DNA from: CAYVGO01 sp964450725
GTDB taxonomy: Bacteria > Bacteroidota > Bacteroidia > Bacteroidales > UBA932
Reading direction: 5' to 3'
Assembly: GCA_964450725.1 (NCBI GenBank)
Contig: CAYVGO010000003.1
Span: 22,836-86,835 of the forward strand
DNA length: 64,000 bases
The notes beneath the pieces were generated by a model. It was not told the origin of the DNA, searched no databases, and worked only from the letters and a program-made list of their open reading frames with translations. Below, piece after piece: positions 39,174 through 48,202 of this stretch. Within the stretch, counting starts at the first letter, position 1. Every line of letters begins with the position of its first letter. A program made the translations under genes and the position numbers.

Positions 39174-40268
39174 ATGAGATTTTTATTGATTTTATTGACA
39201 ATAGCCGTATTAGGATGCGGTGAGGATTCACCTATGGAAACTTTTAAAGTTACATTGATGACCAGTAATACCACGCCAACCATTGACGAACAGGTAATTC
39301 TTTATCTGCGTGTTGAGCCACAAGGAATTCTTGCGACCAATTTCAGATATGAAATTGATGAGAAAATAATCACAACAGATACTGCCGTAGTGGTGTTTGA
39401 CCGTGAGAAAAAAGTAATTGCAAAAGTATCGGCGGCTGTAAACAATCAGCCTTTTACGGAAGAGATAGAGATAAATGTTGCGGGACAAAGTTTACGAAAG
39501 GCGCTTCAGAACTTTGATAAATCAAAAATAAAAGTATGTTCACACCGTGCTTATACGGCTCCCGAAGTCCCCGAAAACTCCTTAGCAGCCATAGAAAAAG
39601 CGATAGAAGTCGGTGTATTTTTAGCCGAGATAGATGTCCGTAAAACCAAAGACAATGTACTGGTATTGATGCACGACAACACCATTGACCGTACAACTTA
39701 TGCTACAGGGAAAGTGTCAGACTGGAATTGGGGTGATTTACAAAAAGTAAAATTAAAATCTTCCTCCGGAGAACATTATATTCCGACATTAGAACAAGTA
39801 CTACAGAAAGCCAGAGGAAGATTGTTTTTAAACATTGATTATATCAACAAAGGAATTACGGAAGCCCAGATTTACAGTATGGTAAAACAGGCGGGAATGC
39901 TTGAACAGGTTTTGTTTTACACCTCAGAAGATATTGAAAAGTCAAGAATAATGAGTGGAATGTCTGCCCAAAATCTGGTATTTCCGCTATGTTCAAGACC
40001 CGACTACATTGATATTTTTGCGGCTATACAACCTAAAATCTTCATCATGCAATTACGAAACAACAGCAGTTTATCTGTAAGTTTTGTAAATCAAACCAAT
40101 CAACATTTTATTTCGTTTACTAACATTTTAGATAATTTGGGAGATAGCGACATGCTGGAAGAGAACTATCAAAAAGTGACTGAAGTAATCAACAAAAATA
40201 TTAATGTTATCCAAACCGACCAGCCTGAAAAACTTATCAGGTATCTTCAATCATTAAATCTCTATTAG
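39174..40268 (+). CDS. Glycerophosphodiester phosphodiesterase lipoprotein (GDPD no. 1)
   Basis: 364 residues. Lipoprotein signal MRFLLILLTIAVLGC, so it is membrane-anchored and probably surface or periplasmic. Residues about 20-105 form a beta-rich domain of unknown fold; the GDPD TIM barrel starts near 120. Catalytic set visible: SHRAYTAPEVPENS (His-Arg, Glu-Asn), EIDVRKTKDNVLVLMHD (Glu, Asp, His-Asp) and LFLNIDYINKG. GDPD enzymes split glycerophosphodiesters to glycerol-3-phosphate and an alcohol using a divalent metal. The pattern EID rather than ELDV is acceptable for the family. Ends IQTDQPEKLIRYLQ, the usual family C-terminus. Confidence 0.93.
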   Translation: MRFLLILLTIAVLGCGEDSPMETFKVTLMTSNTTPTIDEQVILYLRVEPQGILATNFRYEIDEKIITTDTAVVVFDREKKVIAKVSAAVNNQPFTEEIEINVAGQSLRKALQNFDKSKIKVCSHRAYTAPEVPENSLAAIEKAIEVGVFLAEIDVRKTKDNVLVLMHDNTIDRTTYATGKVSDWNWGDLQKVKLKSSSGEHYIPTLEQVLQKARGRLFLNIDYINKGITEAQIYSMVKQAGMLEQVLFYTSEDIEKSRIMSGMSAQNLVFPLCSRPDYIDIFAAIQPKIFIMQLRNNSSLSVSFVNQTNQHFISFTNILDNLGDSDMLEENYQKVTEVINKNINVIQTDQPEKLIRYLQSLNLY

Positions 40269-40297
40269 TTTATTGTTTTATTTAATTTATAATGCTT

Positions 40298-42178
40298 ATG
40301 AAAAAAGTTCTATGTTTCAGTTTAGCGGTAATTTTTGCCGCAATACTCTTCTTCAGTTGTAACGATGAAGAAGCAAAAGACCCTACGGCCTCCTTTACGG
40401 TTTCTCCGGAAAAAGAGGTCTATGAAGATGGCGACGAAATTACATTTACAGATGCTTCCGTAGCCAATAGCGGAGACATTACGCAATGGTTGTGGGAATT
40501 TGGCGATGGCGAAAAAGCAACCACCAAAGTAGCAAAACACACTTACAAAGCCGCCAATACTTACACCGTAAAGTTAACGGTAGTAAACTCCGGAGGTAAA
40601 CAGGGAACTGCCACCAAACAAATCAAGCAAAAGGGTGCCAATCAAGCTCCGGTAGCTAACTTTGTTATCAAAGTAGGCGACAAAACTCAAGGTTGGGCTT
40701 TAGCCGGCGATGAAGTAACCTTTGAAAATACATCCACAGACCCCGACGAAGGAGACGAACTTACTTATGCTTGGGATTTTGGAGATGGAAATACTTCTAC
40801 GGACAAGTCTCCGAAACACACTTATGCTGCCGTAACGACCAATATGAATTACACGATTAAGGTGGTGGCTACCGATAAGAAAGGTGCAACCAATGAAAAA
40901 ACAGCAACCTTACAACTGCGCTTAATCGCACCACAAGAGGGATTTAATGTAATAGCAAGTTATGAAATGGGAGATACTATTTTCTTGGCTTCTCCTGCCG
41001 TAGATGCCAATGCGGTTTACATGACCTCTAATGCAGGAAAATTAGTAGCATTGGGTAAAAATGATTTAACCCAAAAGTGGGAATTTGATGTAAAAAACAC
41101 CAATTCATTAGGTTTGACAACTCAACAGTATAGACAAGCCTCAAGTCCTGCCATTGCAAGTGATGGAACAATCTATATTGGAACCGGACATGCCTCTACA
41201 GGCACACAACTTACGGCAGGTTATTTGTATGCTGTTACGACTGCCGGAACAAAGAAATGGGAGTATGCTTTTCACTCCGGAGCTTATGTCAACTATGCTT
41301 CCCCCGCTATTGACGGAGACGGCAATATCTATATTGGAGGTAGAGGTACCAATGGCCCTTTAATGAAAGTCAATAAAGATGACGGTACAGAAGTTTGGAA
41401 GATTGCACCCGGCGGAGGACTTGTCGGAATGGTAACCATTGACGTAACCAATCAAAAATTATATGTTGCTTGCGGTGGTAATGGAATCAGAAGATATTCT
41501 TATGCTGCAACCCCAACAAATACAAGTGAGATTAATCGTAGATTAGGAGCATCTATCTACAACTCCGGACAAATTACTTTGAATCCCGCAGAAAATGTAT
41601 TTTATGTTTGTGCCAAAGATGCCAATGACGCTTCTACGGGAATTATTGCCGCCTTCCCAACAACTACCACCGGTAACGCATCAGGTGATTATACCAAAGA
41701 TATGATGTGGTCATTTTCTACTGAAGGTAATCCTGAGAAAATGGGAGTTTCTATCAGTGCCGACGGTAAAACGTTGTATGCAGGTGCATTTGACCATAAT
41801 GCCGCAGGTAAATCCGGCAAAGGTAAACTTTATGCCATTAATGCCACAGATGGAACTCAAAAATGGTCGTATGAAACCGAAGGCTTGGTAGGTTCAATTC
41901 CAGCAGTTGATGCCGAAGGAAATATCCACTTTGGAGACCAAAAAGGATACTACTATGTATTAACACCAGACGGAACAGAAAAATACAAACAAGCCTTGGC
42001 AGCAGAAGTAGGTACACAATCTTTTATCTATTCATCTCCGGTGATTGACACTAACGGTGATGTTTATGTGGGAGTAGGTACTAAATTAGTCAAATTATCT
42101 ACGGGTGTATTGGGTTATCCAAGTGCATCTCCTTGGCCAATGAAAGGACAAAATAACTTTAGAACGGGAGCGAAGTAA
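40298..42178 (+). CDS. PKD-domain and PQQ-like beta-propeller lipoprotein
   Basis: About 626 residues from the second ATG (40298); lipoprotein signal CFSLAVIFAAILFFSC. Two PKD domains: residues about 30-112 (WLWEFGDGEKATTKVAKHTY) and about 118-205 (YAWDFGDGNTSTDKSPKHTY). The rest is a propeller of repeated blades of the type SPAIASDGTIYIGTG, SPAIDGDGNIYIGG and SPVIDTNGDVYVGVG. No enzyme motif. In position it corresponds to the SusE/SusF-type surface binding proteins of other SusCD loci, so a ligand-binding or scaffold role at the surface is inferred. The ending (WPMKGQNNFRTG) is typical of propeller proteins in this phylum. Confidence 0.88.
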   Translation: MKKVLCFSLAVIFAAILFFSCNDEEAKDPTASFTVSPEKEVYEDGDEITFTDASVANSGDITQWLWEFGDGEKATTKVAKHTYKAANTYTVKLTVVNSGGKQGTATKQIKQKGANQAPVANFVIKVGDKTQGWALAGDEVTFENTSTDPDEGDELTYAWDFGDGNTSTDKSPKHTYAAVTTNMNYTIKVVATDKKGATNEKTATLQLRLIAPQEGFNVIASYEMGDTIFLASPAVDANAVYMTSNAGKLVALGKNDLTQKWEFDVKNTNSLGLTTQQYRQASSPAIASDGTIYIGTGHASTGTQLTAGYLYAVTTAGTKKWEYAFHSGAYVNYASPAIDGDGNIYIGGRGTNGPLMKVNKDDGTEVWKIAPGGGLVGMVTIDVTNQKLYVACGGNGIRRYSYAATPTNTSEINRRLGASIYNSGQITLNPAENVFYVCAKDANDASTGIIAAFPTTTTGNASGDYTKDMMWSFSTEGNPEKMGVSISADGKTLYAGAFDHNAAGKSGKGKLYAINATDGTQKWSYETEGLVGSIPAVDAEGNIHFGDQKGYYYVLTPDGTEKYKQALAAEVGTQSFIYSSPVIDTNGDVYVGVGTKLVKLSTGVLGYPSASPWPMKGQNNFRTGAK

Positions 42179-42188
42179 GATTACAAAA

Positions 42189-42227
42189 AACTATGAGTTA
42201 TGTGGCATTCATCAATAACTCATAGTT
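42189..42227 (+). terminator. Intra-locus hairpin, possible terminator or processing site
   Basis: Perfect 13-bp arms AACTATGAGTTAT (42189-42201) and ATAACTCATAGTT (42215-42227), followed by ttattct, a weak T run. It separates the susCD-GDPD1-PKD block from the following genes and may reduce their expression. Confidence 0.65.
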
Positions 42228-42257
42228 TTATTCTAATATTAATAAAAAACTTGTTAT

Positions 42258-43049
42258 ATGAAAACAATATTAAAAAAAATTACAAATAGATTAGTTTACA
42301 CAAAAGTAATAGCATTAAGTGCTGTATTTTCCATTGCACAATCTACCTATGCAGCCAATGACACGATTCTTTATAAAAAAGAGAATGCTGGTAAGCGACA
42401 GGTATGGGCAAATGTTCTACAATTTCCCCATGATAATTATTGGGATGATAAAGAGTGGACTTTTATATACAATCAAGGAGCCAGTAAAAAGGACAAAGAG
42501 ATAACTCATGGAAACATGGTATTTGTGACCGATAATAAAAAAAGAATGACCATTCAAAATGATGGATTGATTAAAATTAATGAAGGCTTAACCATTGAAA
42601 AAAATGCCAGCGTAAAAGGAGATTTGACCATAGGTAAATTTGGCAATAATAATACCCCTATGTTATTTGTAGGTAGCAAATATGTTTCTATCGGTGTTTC
42701 AAACTACTTAAATGTTCATCAAAATCTACAAGATAAATTTCGACTTTTTGTAGAAAAAGGTATTGTGAGTGAAAATTTTGCCATTATCAATGTAAATGAT
42801 TGGAGGGATGATGTATTAAAACCAGATTATACTTTACGTCCTCTTTCTGAAGTAGAAGCGTTTATCAACACAAACAACCACTTGCCGGATGTCCCATCAG
42901 AACAAACAATAAAAAAAGAAGGCTACGAAATTCACGAAATGAATAAAATTTTAATGCAAAAAATAGAAGAACTTACTCTTTATCTTATTCAACAACAAAA
43001 AGAAATAGAAGTTTTAAAAAATCGATCTACACAACGTGTCGAAAAATAG
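42258..43049 (+). CDS. Secreted protein with tail-fibre-like C-terminal region
   Basis: 263 residues. Signal peptide ends STYAAND. The middle has short repeated beta-type stretches (NDGLIKINEGLTIEKNASVKG). The C-terminal part (DYTLRPLSEVEAFINTNNH, LPDVPS, EMNKILMQKIEELTLYLIQQ) is a recurrent Bacteroidota module found at the end of beta-helical, tail-fibre-like secreted proteins and predicted to trimerise by coiled coil. Function unknown; a structural or adhesive surface role is inferred. No enzyme motif. Placed between the PKD lipoprotein and the second GDPD, same strand, 41 bp before the latter. Confidence 0.75.
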   Translation: MKTILKKITNRLVYTKVIALSAVFSIAQSTYAANDTILYKKENAGKRQVWANVLQFPHDNYWDDKEWTFIYNQGASKKDKEITHGNMVFVTDNKKRMTIQNDGLIKINEGLTIEKNASVKGDLTIGKFGNNNTPMLFVGSKYVSIGVSNYLNVHQNLQDKFRLFVEKGIVSENFAIINVNDWRDDVLKPDYTLRPLSEVEAFINTNNHLPDVPSEQTIKKEGYEIHEMNKILMQKIEELTLYLIQQQKEIEVLKNRSTQRVEK

Positions 43050-43090
43050 GTATTTCTCTTTACCTCATTATCAACTTATATTTTAAAGAC

Positions 43091-44782
43091 ATGAAACGAT
43101 ATTTATTATTACTATTATTGTACTACGGCTTATTGTCTGCTTATGGAGAAAAAGTCACCGTACGTAATGCAATAGATTATGATTTATCTAATTTATTTAA
43201 GACCAATAGATTGGATTCAGGTGGTATCAGTGCCCAATATATCAATGGAGGAAGTTCTGTTTTTAGCATCTATTTTTATGATGCAACACAACCTGATGGA
43301 AAAGGTGCTATTCTTTACCGTTGCTTGAATAGAATGAGTAGCAAACCCAAATATGTTCTATCAGAAAAGACAGACGACCCACTCATTACATATACGTACG
43401 CCGGAATTTCTTTAACAATTGATGATTTACGACAAACCAAACAACTTCTTCAATATACGTCTATTGTCAATGCAAGGAGTTGTAGTTCGATTAAATCACC
43501 TATTTTCCCAAATACCACGATGAGTAGCGTTTACGATAATTTATTCAAATTAAGTTTAGTTCCGGTTTCTTTGTATGGTATTTCCCCTCAATGTAACTCT
43601 ACCTATAGTTCCACTCAAAAACTTTTAATTGAAATGGAATATGAAAAAGGGGTGCACTATGGTTTTAGTTTTCCTGAAGATGAGGTTATTCATCCTATTG
43701 GTCAAATCTTTTTTAATGATCAACACGGTTGTTTTCATGAATATAGAGAAAATACCGTTTGTAACAATCTACTGAACATGAAACAAATAACTTATACCGG
43801 AAAAAATATAGAGGTTATTCCCGTAGCACATCGCGGAGTGTGGGGTGAAGATTTAGGTGCAGGCGCTCCCGAAAATTCTGAAGCATCTATTATCGCGGCA
43901 AAAACTCAAAACATTCCGTACATTGAAGTGGATGTGATGTCTACCAAAGACAATGTTTTAGTTTGTTTACACGATTACAATTTAGAGCGTTTAACCAATT
44001 ATGGTCAAGAAGGGTATATTTTCGAGAAAAATTGGAGTGAAATTTCTAAGTTAAAACTCACTCACCGCGATGGTAGTGTGAGTGATTCTGAAATATTATC
44101 TTTTAGTCGATTACTTGATATTGTCAAACGTGACAACCTTATTTTATTTATTGATATTAAAGAACTACAAGCTCGTAATCGAGACGGACATTGCATTGTC
44201 AATTGTGAATACACATCAAAAGAGAAACAAAAAGAGAGTTGGTTAAGTATTCTAAAACTTTGTTACAACGAAATTGAAAAAAGAAATATGTTTAATAACA
44301 TCGTGTTTAAAACATACTACGATTTTGGAACGATAGCCTCTACTCTTACAGAACCCAAAGCAAAGAAAATGCAATATGTTCCCATGTTAATATCAAATAA
44401 CTTCAACAAATCCATTTCACGTGCCGTAAGCTTTGTGGATCAATGGATAACAGATGCTATGGGTAGTGTTATTTATTTTGAAACTGATTTTTTTAATGGA
44501 GAAGATGTTCAATTGAAACCCTTTTTCTTAAAAGGTAAAAGATATGAGAATATGATGGATTATATCTATAACCGTTATGGTTTACGTTCCGGTATTTTTT
44601 CTGAAGAACCTGTCGGTACGAAAGGAGTAACAAATCGTTGGGCTGAGTGGAAAATGAAAAATACTACATCTGATTTTCGAGGTGATCATTTAGAATTGAT
44701 GAAGTATAAATATGGTAATTATATGGTAATCACTACCGATAGAGTTGATGTATGGAAGCAATTATTAACCATTCAAAAATAA
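43091..44782 (+). CDS. Glycerophosphodiester phosphodiesterase with large N-terminal domain (GDPD no. 2)
   Basis: 563 residues. Signal peptide MKRYLLLLLLYYGLLSAYG. Residues about 25-235 are an extra domain I do not recognise (many beta-type stretches, four or more Cys). The GDPD barrel begins near 240: VAHRGVWGEDLGAGAPENSE, YIEVDVMSTKDNVLVCLHDY and LFIDIKELQ, keeping the His-Arg, Glu-Asn, Glu-x-Asp and His-Asp residues. A long insertion (residues 360-470) and an unusual C-terminus (YMVITTDRVDVWKQLL) set it apart from the other two GDPDs, suggesting a different substrate. 6 bp before the next gene. Confidence 0.88.
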   Translation: MKRYLLLLLLYYGLLSAYGEKVTVRNAIDYDLSNLFKTNRLDSGGISAQYINGGSSVFSIYFYDATQPDGKGAILYRCLNRMSSKPKYVLSEKTDDPLITYTYAGISLTIDDLRQTKQLLQYTSIVNARSCSSIKSPIFPNTTMSSVYDNLFKLSLVPVSLYGISPQCNSTYSSTQKLLIEMEYEKGVHYGFSFPEDEVIHPIGQIFFNDQHGCFHEYRENTVCNNLLNMKQITYTGKNIEVIPVAHRGVWGEDLGAGAPENSEASIIAAKTQNIPYIEVDVMSTKDNVLVCLHDYNLERLTNYGQEGYIFEKNWSEISKLKLTHRDGSVSDSEILSFSRLLDIVKRDNLILFIDIKELQARNRDGHCIVNCEYTSKEKQKESWLSILKLCYNEIEKRNMFNNIVFKTYYDFGTIASTLTEPKAKKMQYVPMLISNNFNKSISRAVSFVDQWITDAMGSVIYFETDFFNGEDVQLKPFFLKGKRYENMMDYIYNRYGLRSGIFSEEPVGTKGVTNRWAEWKMKNTTSDFRGDHLELMKYKYGNYMVITTDRVDVWKQLLTIQK

Positions 44783-44788
44783 ATATGT

Positions 44789-45853
44789 ATGAAACAGTAT
44801 ATTTCATTTCTATTCTGTATATTTTTATCATTGTTTGTTTTTGGGCAATATAATGCTCCCAAAGGAACATTAGTGCAAACATTTCCAGATAGTCAAAAAG
44901 AGTTTAGATTTTCATCTAAAGAGTTTGCGACCATGCCGAACCAGTCAGATTGTATGGTATTAACTTTTCAATACATGTTAAAAACATCACAGAATTCAAC
45001 TTTATTAGAATTACAAGACAAAACGTATTCTCAACGATTGTTCAAAATTGAACAGACCAAGGGTACTTTGACGGTATCAAGATTTTTAGAATCTATAATG
45101 AGTGACACTCCATTACCTTATATTTTATATGATAAAATGTTTGATAATTCTGAAGCTGCACTTGTAGCCAAACAGTTTACTATTACCATCTTTTTATCAG
45201 CTCATTTTATCTGGTTTGAAGTAGTTTCAAATACAGGTCAAACCTATTCTCCTGTATTTTTTGGAATCAATTCTACCTATGAAGGATTGATGGACTTATT
45301 ATTATCTAAAGACCCAAATTATGAAATCATCTTAGGTAGTAATAATAACCCTGATGGAATGATATCTAATTGCAAAGTTTATGTCACCACAACCTCTGAT
45401 CTTATTTCTAATATACAGAACAATTATAGTAATCAAGTGGATGGAAAAGTCATTGCTCCTGTTATTGCCGCCAAAGCAAACCAAAATCTCACCTTAATTG
45501 ATTCTGAAGGCATTGTAGGATCGACAACACCCGAACAAGAAGAAACAAATCAAAAAAACATATCGGACATTGTATTATTCCCAAATCCTTTACGAATGGA
45601 TGAGAAAATGTTTGTTGGGTTTACATTAACCAATCCGTCTAACATCAAAGTTGAAATCGTCTCAATATACGGTGTAGTTGAAAAAACTTTTGATTTAGGG
45701 CATTGTCCAAGTGGTAGAGTTGAAGGGCATGTAGACTTATCAGGATTAATAACCGGGAATTATTTTGTGAGATTAGTATCTAATCATGAAATTGCAATTC
45801 GAGAAGTCATCAACAAAGAAGAAACTATCACTAAAAAAATCGTAAAAGAATAA
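44789..45853 (+). CDS. T9SS type A sorting-domain protein of the GDPD locus
   Basis: 354 residues; signal peptide ending VFGQ. Residues about 25-215 look like a beta-sandwich of lectin/LamG type (laminin-like alternation, no catalytic motif); this is a weak inference. Residues about 260-335 match a Por-secretion-type C-terminal sorting domain: IVLFPNPLRMDE, KVEIVSIYGVVEKTF, HVDLSGLITGNYFVRL. Such proteins pass through the Type IX system to the surface. A short low-complexity tail (KEETITKKIVKE) follows the domain, which is unusual because the sorting domain normally is the very C-terminus. Translationally coupled to GDPD no. 3 (stop and start overlap by 1 nt). Confidence 0.78.
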   Translation: MKQYISFLFCIFLSLFVFGQYNAPKGTLVQTFPDSQKEFRFSSKEFATMPNQSDCMVLTFQYMLKTSQNSTLLELQDKTYSQRLFKIEQTKGTLTVSRFLESIMSDTPLPYILYDKMFDNSEAALVAKQFTITIFLSAHFIWFEVVSNTGQTYSPVFFGINSTYEGLMDLLLSKDPNYEIILGSNNNPDGMISNCKVYVTTTSDLISNIQNNYSNQVDGKVIAPVIAAKANQNLTLIDSEGIVGSTTPEQEETNQKNISDIVLFPNPLRMDEKMFVGFTLTNPSNIKVEIVSIYGVVEKTFDLGHCPSGRVEGHVDLSGLITGNYFVRLVSNHEIAIREVINKEETITKKIVKE

Positions 45854-46749
45854 TGAAACGAATAATATTATTAATCATTATTTGTACGTGTATTGTTTCA
45901 GAACAATTCGGCAGTACACATACTGCCGAATTGTTGAAACAATTGCATAACTCCACATCTAATTACATTTTTGTCGTATCGCATCGGGCAGATTGGCGAA
46001 ATGCTCCCGAAAATTCACTACAGGCAATAGAAAATTGTATTATGATGGGCGTAGATATGGTAGAAATTGATGTACGCATGACAAAAGATTCCATATTGAT
46101 GCTCATGCACGATGAAACCATTGACCGTACAACCTCCGGAAAAGGAAAAATAAGTGATTACACCTATTCGGAATTGCAAAACGTTGTACTCAAAGACGGA
46201 TTAGGAGTAAAAACCTTTCACAAAATTCCAACATTGGAGGAAGTGATGACCCTGGCTAAAGGAAAAATATTGGTCAATATTGACAAAGCGGGTGATTATA
46301 TGGATAAAGTCATGACCGTTTTACGTAAAACTGAAACTGTAAAAGAGGTTGTCTTGAAAGGTAGCAAAACCTATGAAAACGTCAGGGTACAATATGGAAA
46401 ATTGTTAGACGAAATGATTTACATGCCTATTTTGAATGAAAAAAATAAGAACCCCGAAGATTTTATAGAAAGTTTCATGACTCATTATAAACCTGTGGCT
46501 TATGAAATTGTATTCAGTTCTACGGAATCTCGCGTATATCAACTTATTCCTACATTCCAAAAACAACCGGCACGTGTTTGGATTAATGCTCTTTGGCCTG
46601 AAATGAATGCCGGGCATTGTGATGAACTTGCCGTGAAAAATCCTGAAGAAAATTGGGGTTGGATTATCAAAAATGGCGGAAACATTATCCAAACCGATAG
46701 ACCTGAAGCGTTACTTAAATATCTACGTTCAAAAAAACTTCACCCGTAA
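45853..46749 (+). CDS. Glycerophosphodiester phosphodiesterase, secreted (GDPD no. 3)
   Basis: 298 residues, a compact secreted GDPD with signal MKRIILLIIICTCIVSEQFGS. Catalytic elements: VVSHRADWRNAPENSLQA, MVEIDVRMTKDSILMLMHD, ILVNIDKAGDY and the terminal NIIQTDRPEALLKYLR. Closest in layout to the classical periplasmic GlpQ-like or UgpQ-like enzyme. Its start overlaps the preceding stop and its stop overlaps the transporter start by one base each (TAATG), tying hydrolysis to uptake of the product. Confidence 0.94.
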   Translation: MKRIILLIIICTCIVSEQFGSTHTAELLKQLHNSTSNYIFVVSHRADWRNAPENSLQAIENCIMMGVDMVEIDVRMTKDSILMLMHDETIDRTTSGKGKISDYTYSELQNVVLKDGLGVKTFHKIPTLEEVMTLAKGKILVNIDKAGDYMDKVMTVLRKTETVKEVVLKGSKTYENVRVQYGKLLDEMIYMPILNEKNKNPEDFIESFMTHYKPVAYEIVFSSTESRVYQLIPTFQKQPARVWINALWPEMNAGHCDELAVKNPEENWGWIIKNGGNIIQTDRPEALLKYLRSKKLHP

Positions 46750-48086
46750 TGCTTAATAAAATCATTGCTTTTTATCGCATTTCATCAGACAAACCTCCCA
46801 TCAAAAGTCTTTCAGACAAAGAAACTCTGAAACGATATAAGCAGTTAAGGTGGTCAACGTTTCTTTCTGCCACTATTGGCTACGGATTATATTATGTTTG
46901 CCGATTGAGTTTCAACATTGTAAAAAAGCCGATTGTTGATGCCGGAGTTTTCTCAGAAACTGATTTAGGTGTGATTGGGTCTGCACTCTTTTTCACTTAC
47001 GCCATAGGTAAGTTTACGAACGGATTCTTAGCCGACCGAGCGAATGTAAAACGACTGATGGCAACAGGACTATTAGTAACTGCTGTTATCAATCTTATAT
47101 TAGGTTTCACTCACTATTTTTTACTGTTTGTCATTCTGTGGGGTATTAACGGGTGGGCACAATCACTCGGAGCTGCATCAGGGGTTGTCAACCAAACTCG
47201 ATGGTTTAGCCGTAAAGAGCGGGGTACTTATTACGGGTTTTGGAGTGCAAGTCATAACTTGGGAGATGCTTTAACCAATATTGTCGTAGCCGGGATTGTT
47301 GGATTTGCGGGCTGGCAATGGGGATTTTATGGCGCTGCCACTGTGGGATTTCTTGGATTTATCATGCTTTACCTTTTCATGCACGACAGACCTGAGAGTT
47401 TAGGACTACAACATATAGAACCTCAAGTACAAAGTTCGGGAAACAAAGATAGCAATACAGCACAATTAACGGTTTTACGTAATCCGTTAATTTGGATTTT
47501 AGCCCTTTCAAGTGCTTTAATGTATGTCAGTCGTTATGCCATTCAGAGTTGGGGAATTTTTTTCTTGCAAAATGAAAAACACTACACCATTGAAACTGCC
47601 GGTACAATCATTGCGTTTAGTAGCATTGCCGGAATTATAGGTACTGTGTTTTCGGGTATTATCTCCGACAAACTTTTCAAAGGAAATCGAAATATTCCGG
47701 CATTTTTATTCGGCATTATCAATGCTATAGCGATGACCGTTTTTCTTTTAGGCAGTGCTAACTTTTGGATTGATGCTCTGGCAATGGCTGTTTTTGGGAT
47801 AGGTATCGGCGTTCTGATTTGCTTTTTAGGGGGACTAATGGCCGTAGATATAGCTCCGCCAAAAGCTTCGGGTGCAGCTCTCGGTATTATTGGTATCGCC
47901 AGTTATATAGGAGCAGGGGTACAAGATATTTTAAGTGGTGTTCTTATTGAGGGGAGTAAAATTGAAACCAACGGAACCGAAACATATAATTTCAGTGCCA
48001 TTACTTACTTTTGGGTCGGAGCAGCCGTACTTTCTGCCATTTTAGCCCTGTTAGCTCGAAAGAAGCATCACAAAGACACTCTATAA
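46749..48086 (+). CDS. glpT: GlpT/UhpT-family MFS organophosphate:phosphate antiporter
   Basis: 445 residues with about 12 membrane segments. The N-terminal signature GYGLYYVCRLSFNIVKKPI near residue 40 is that of organophosphate:phosphate antiporters (GlpT, UhpT, PgtP). NGWAQSLGAASGVVNQTRWF follows, with FWSASHNLGDAL, corresponding to the conserved loop of this family. Given three GDPDs immediately upstream, glycerol-3-phosphate is the most likely substrate, though hexose-phosphate cannot be excluded on sequence alone. Last gene of the locus; no classic terminator follows, instead the large palindrome at 48141. Confidence 0.92.
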   Translation: MLNKIIAFYRISSDKPPIKSLSDKETLKRYKQLRWSTFLSATIGYGLYYVCRLSFNIVKKPIVDAGVFSETDLGVIGSALFFTYAIGKFTNGFLADRANVKRLMATGLLVTAVINLILGFTHYFLLFVILWGINGWAQSLGAASGVVNQTRWFSRKERGTYYGFWSASHNLGDALTNIVVAGIVGFAGWQWGFYGAATVGFLGFIMLYLFMHDRPESLGLQHIEPQVQSSGNKDSNTAQLTVLRNPLIWILALSSALMYVSRYAIQSWGIFFLQNEKHYTIETAGTIIAFSSIAGIIGTVFSGIISDKLFKGNRNIPAFLFGIINAIAMTVFLLGSANFWIDALAMAVFGIGIGVLICFLGGLMAVDIAPPKASGAALGIIGIASYIGAGVQDILSGVLIEGSKIETNGTETYNFSAITYFWVGAAVLSAILALLARKKHHKDTL

Positions 48087-48140
48087 AATAAGAAGCCTTT
48101 TTGTCTTTCACCTCTCTACTACAAAATACTTTTCAAACTG

Positions 48141-48202
48141 AATAATCCCGATATATTCTTCATCAAAATACTTGTATTTATGAAGAATATATCGGGATTA
48201 TT
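48141..48202. repeat. 62-bp near-perfect palindrome behind glpT
   Basis: Outer arms of 23 bp are perfectly complementary (48141-48163 with 48180-48202, containing CCCGATATATTC / GAATATATCGGG). The 16-nt centre itself pairs as AAATAC-TT-GTATTT, leaving only a 2-nt CA bulge. No U-tract follows. The right arm runs straight into the first unit of the 42-bp array. Confidence 0.95.
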
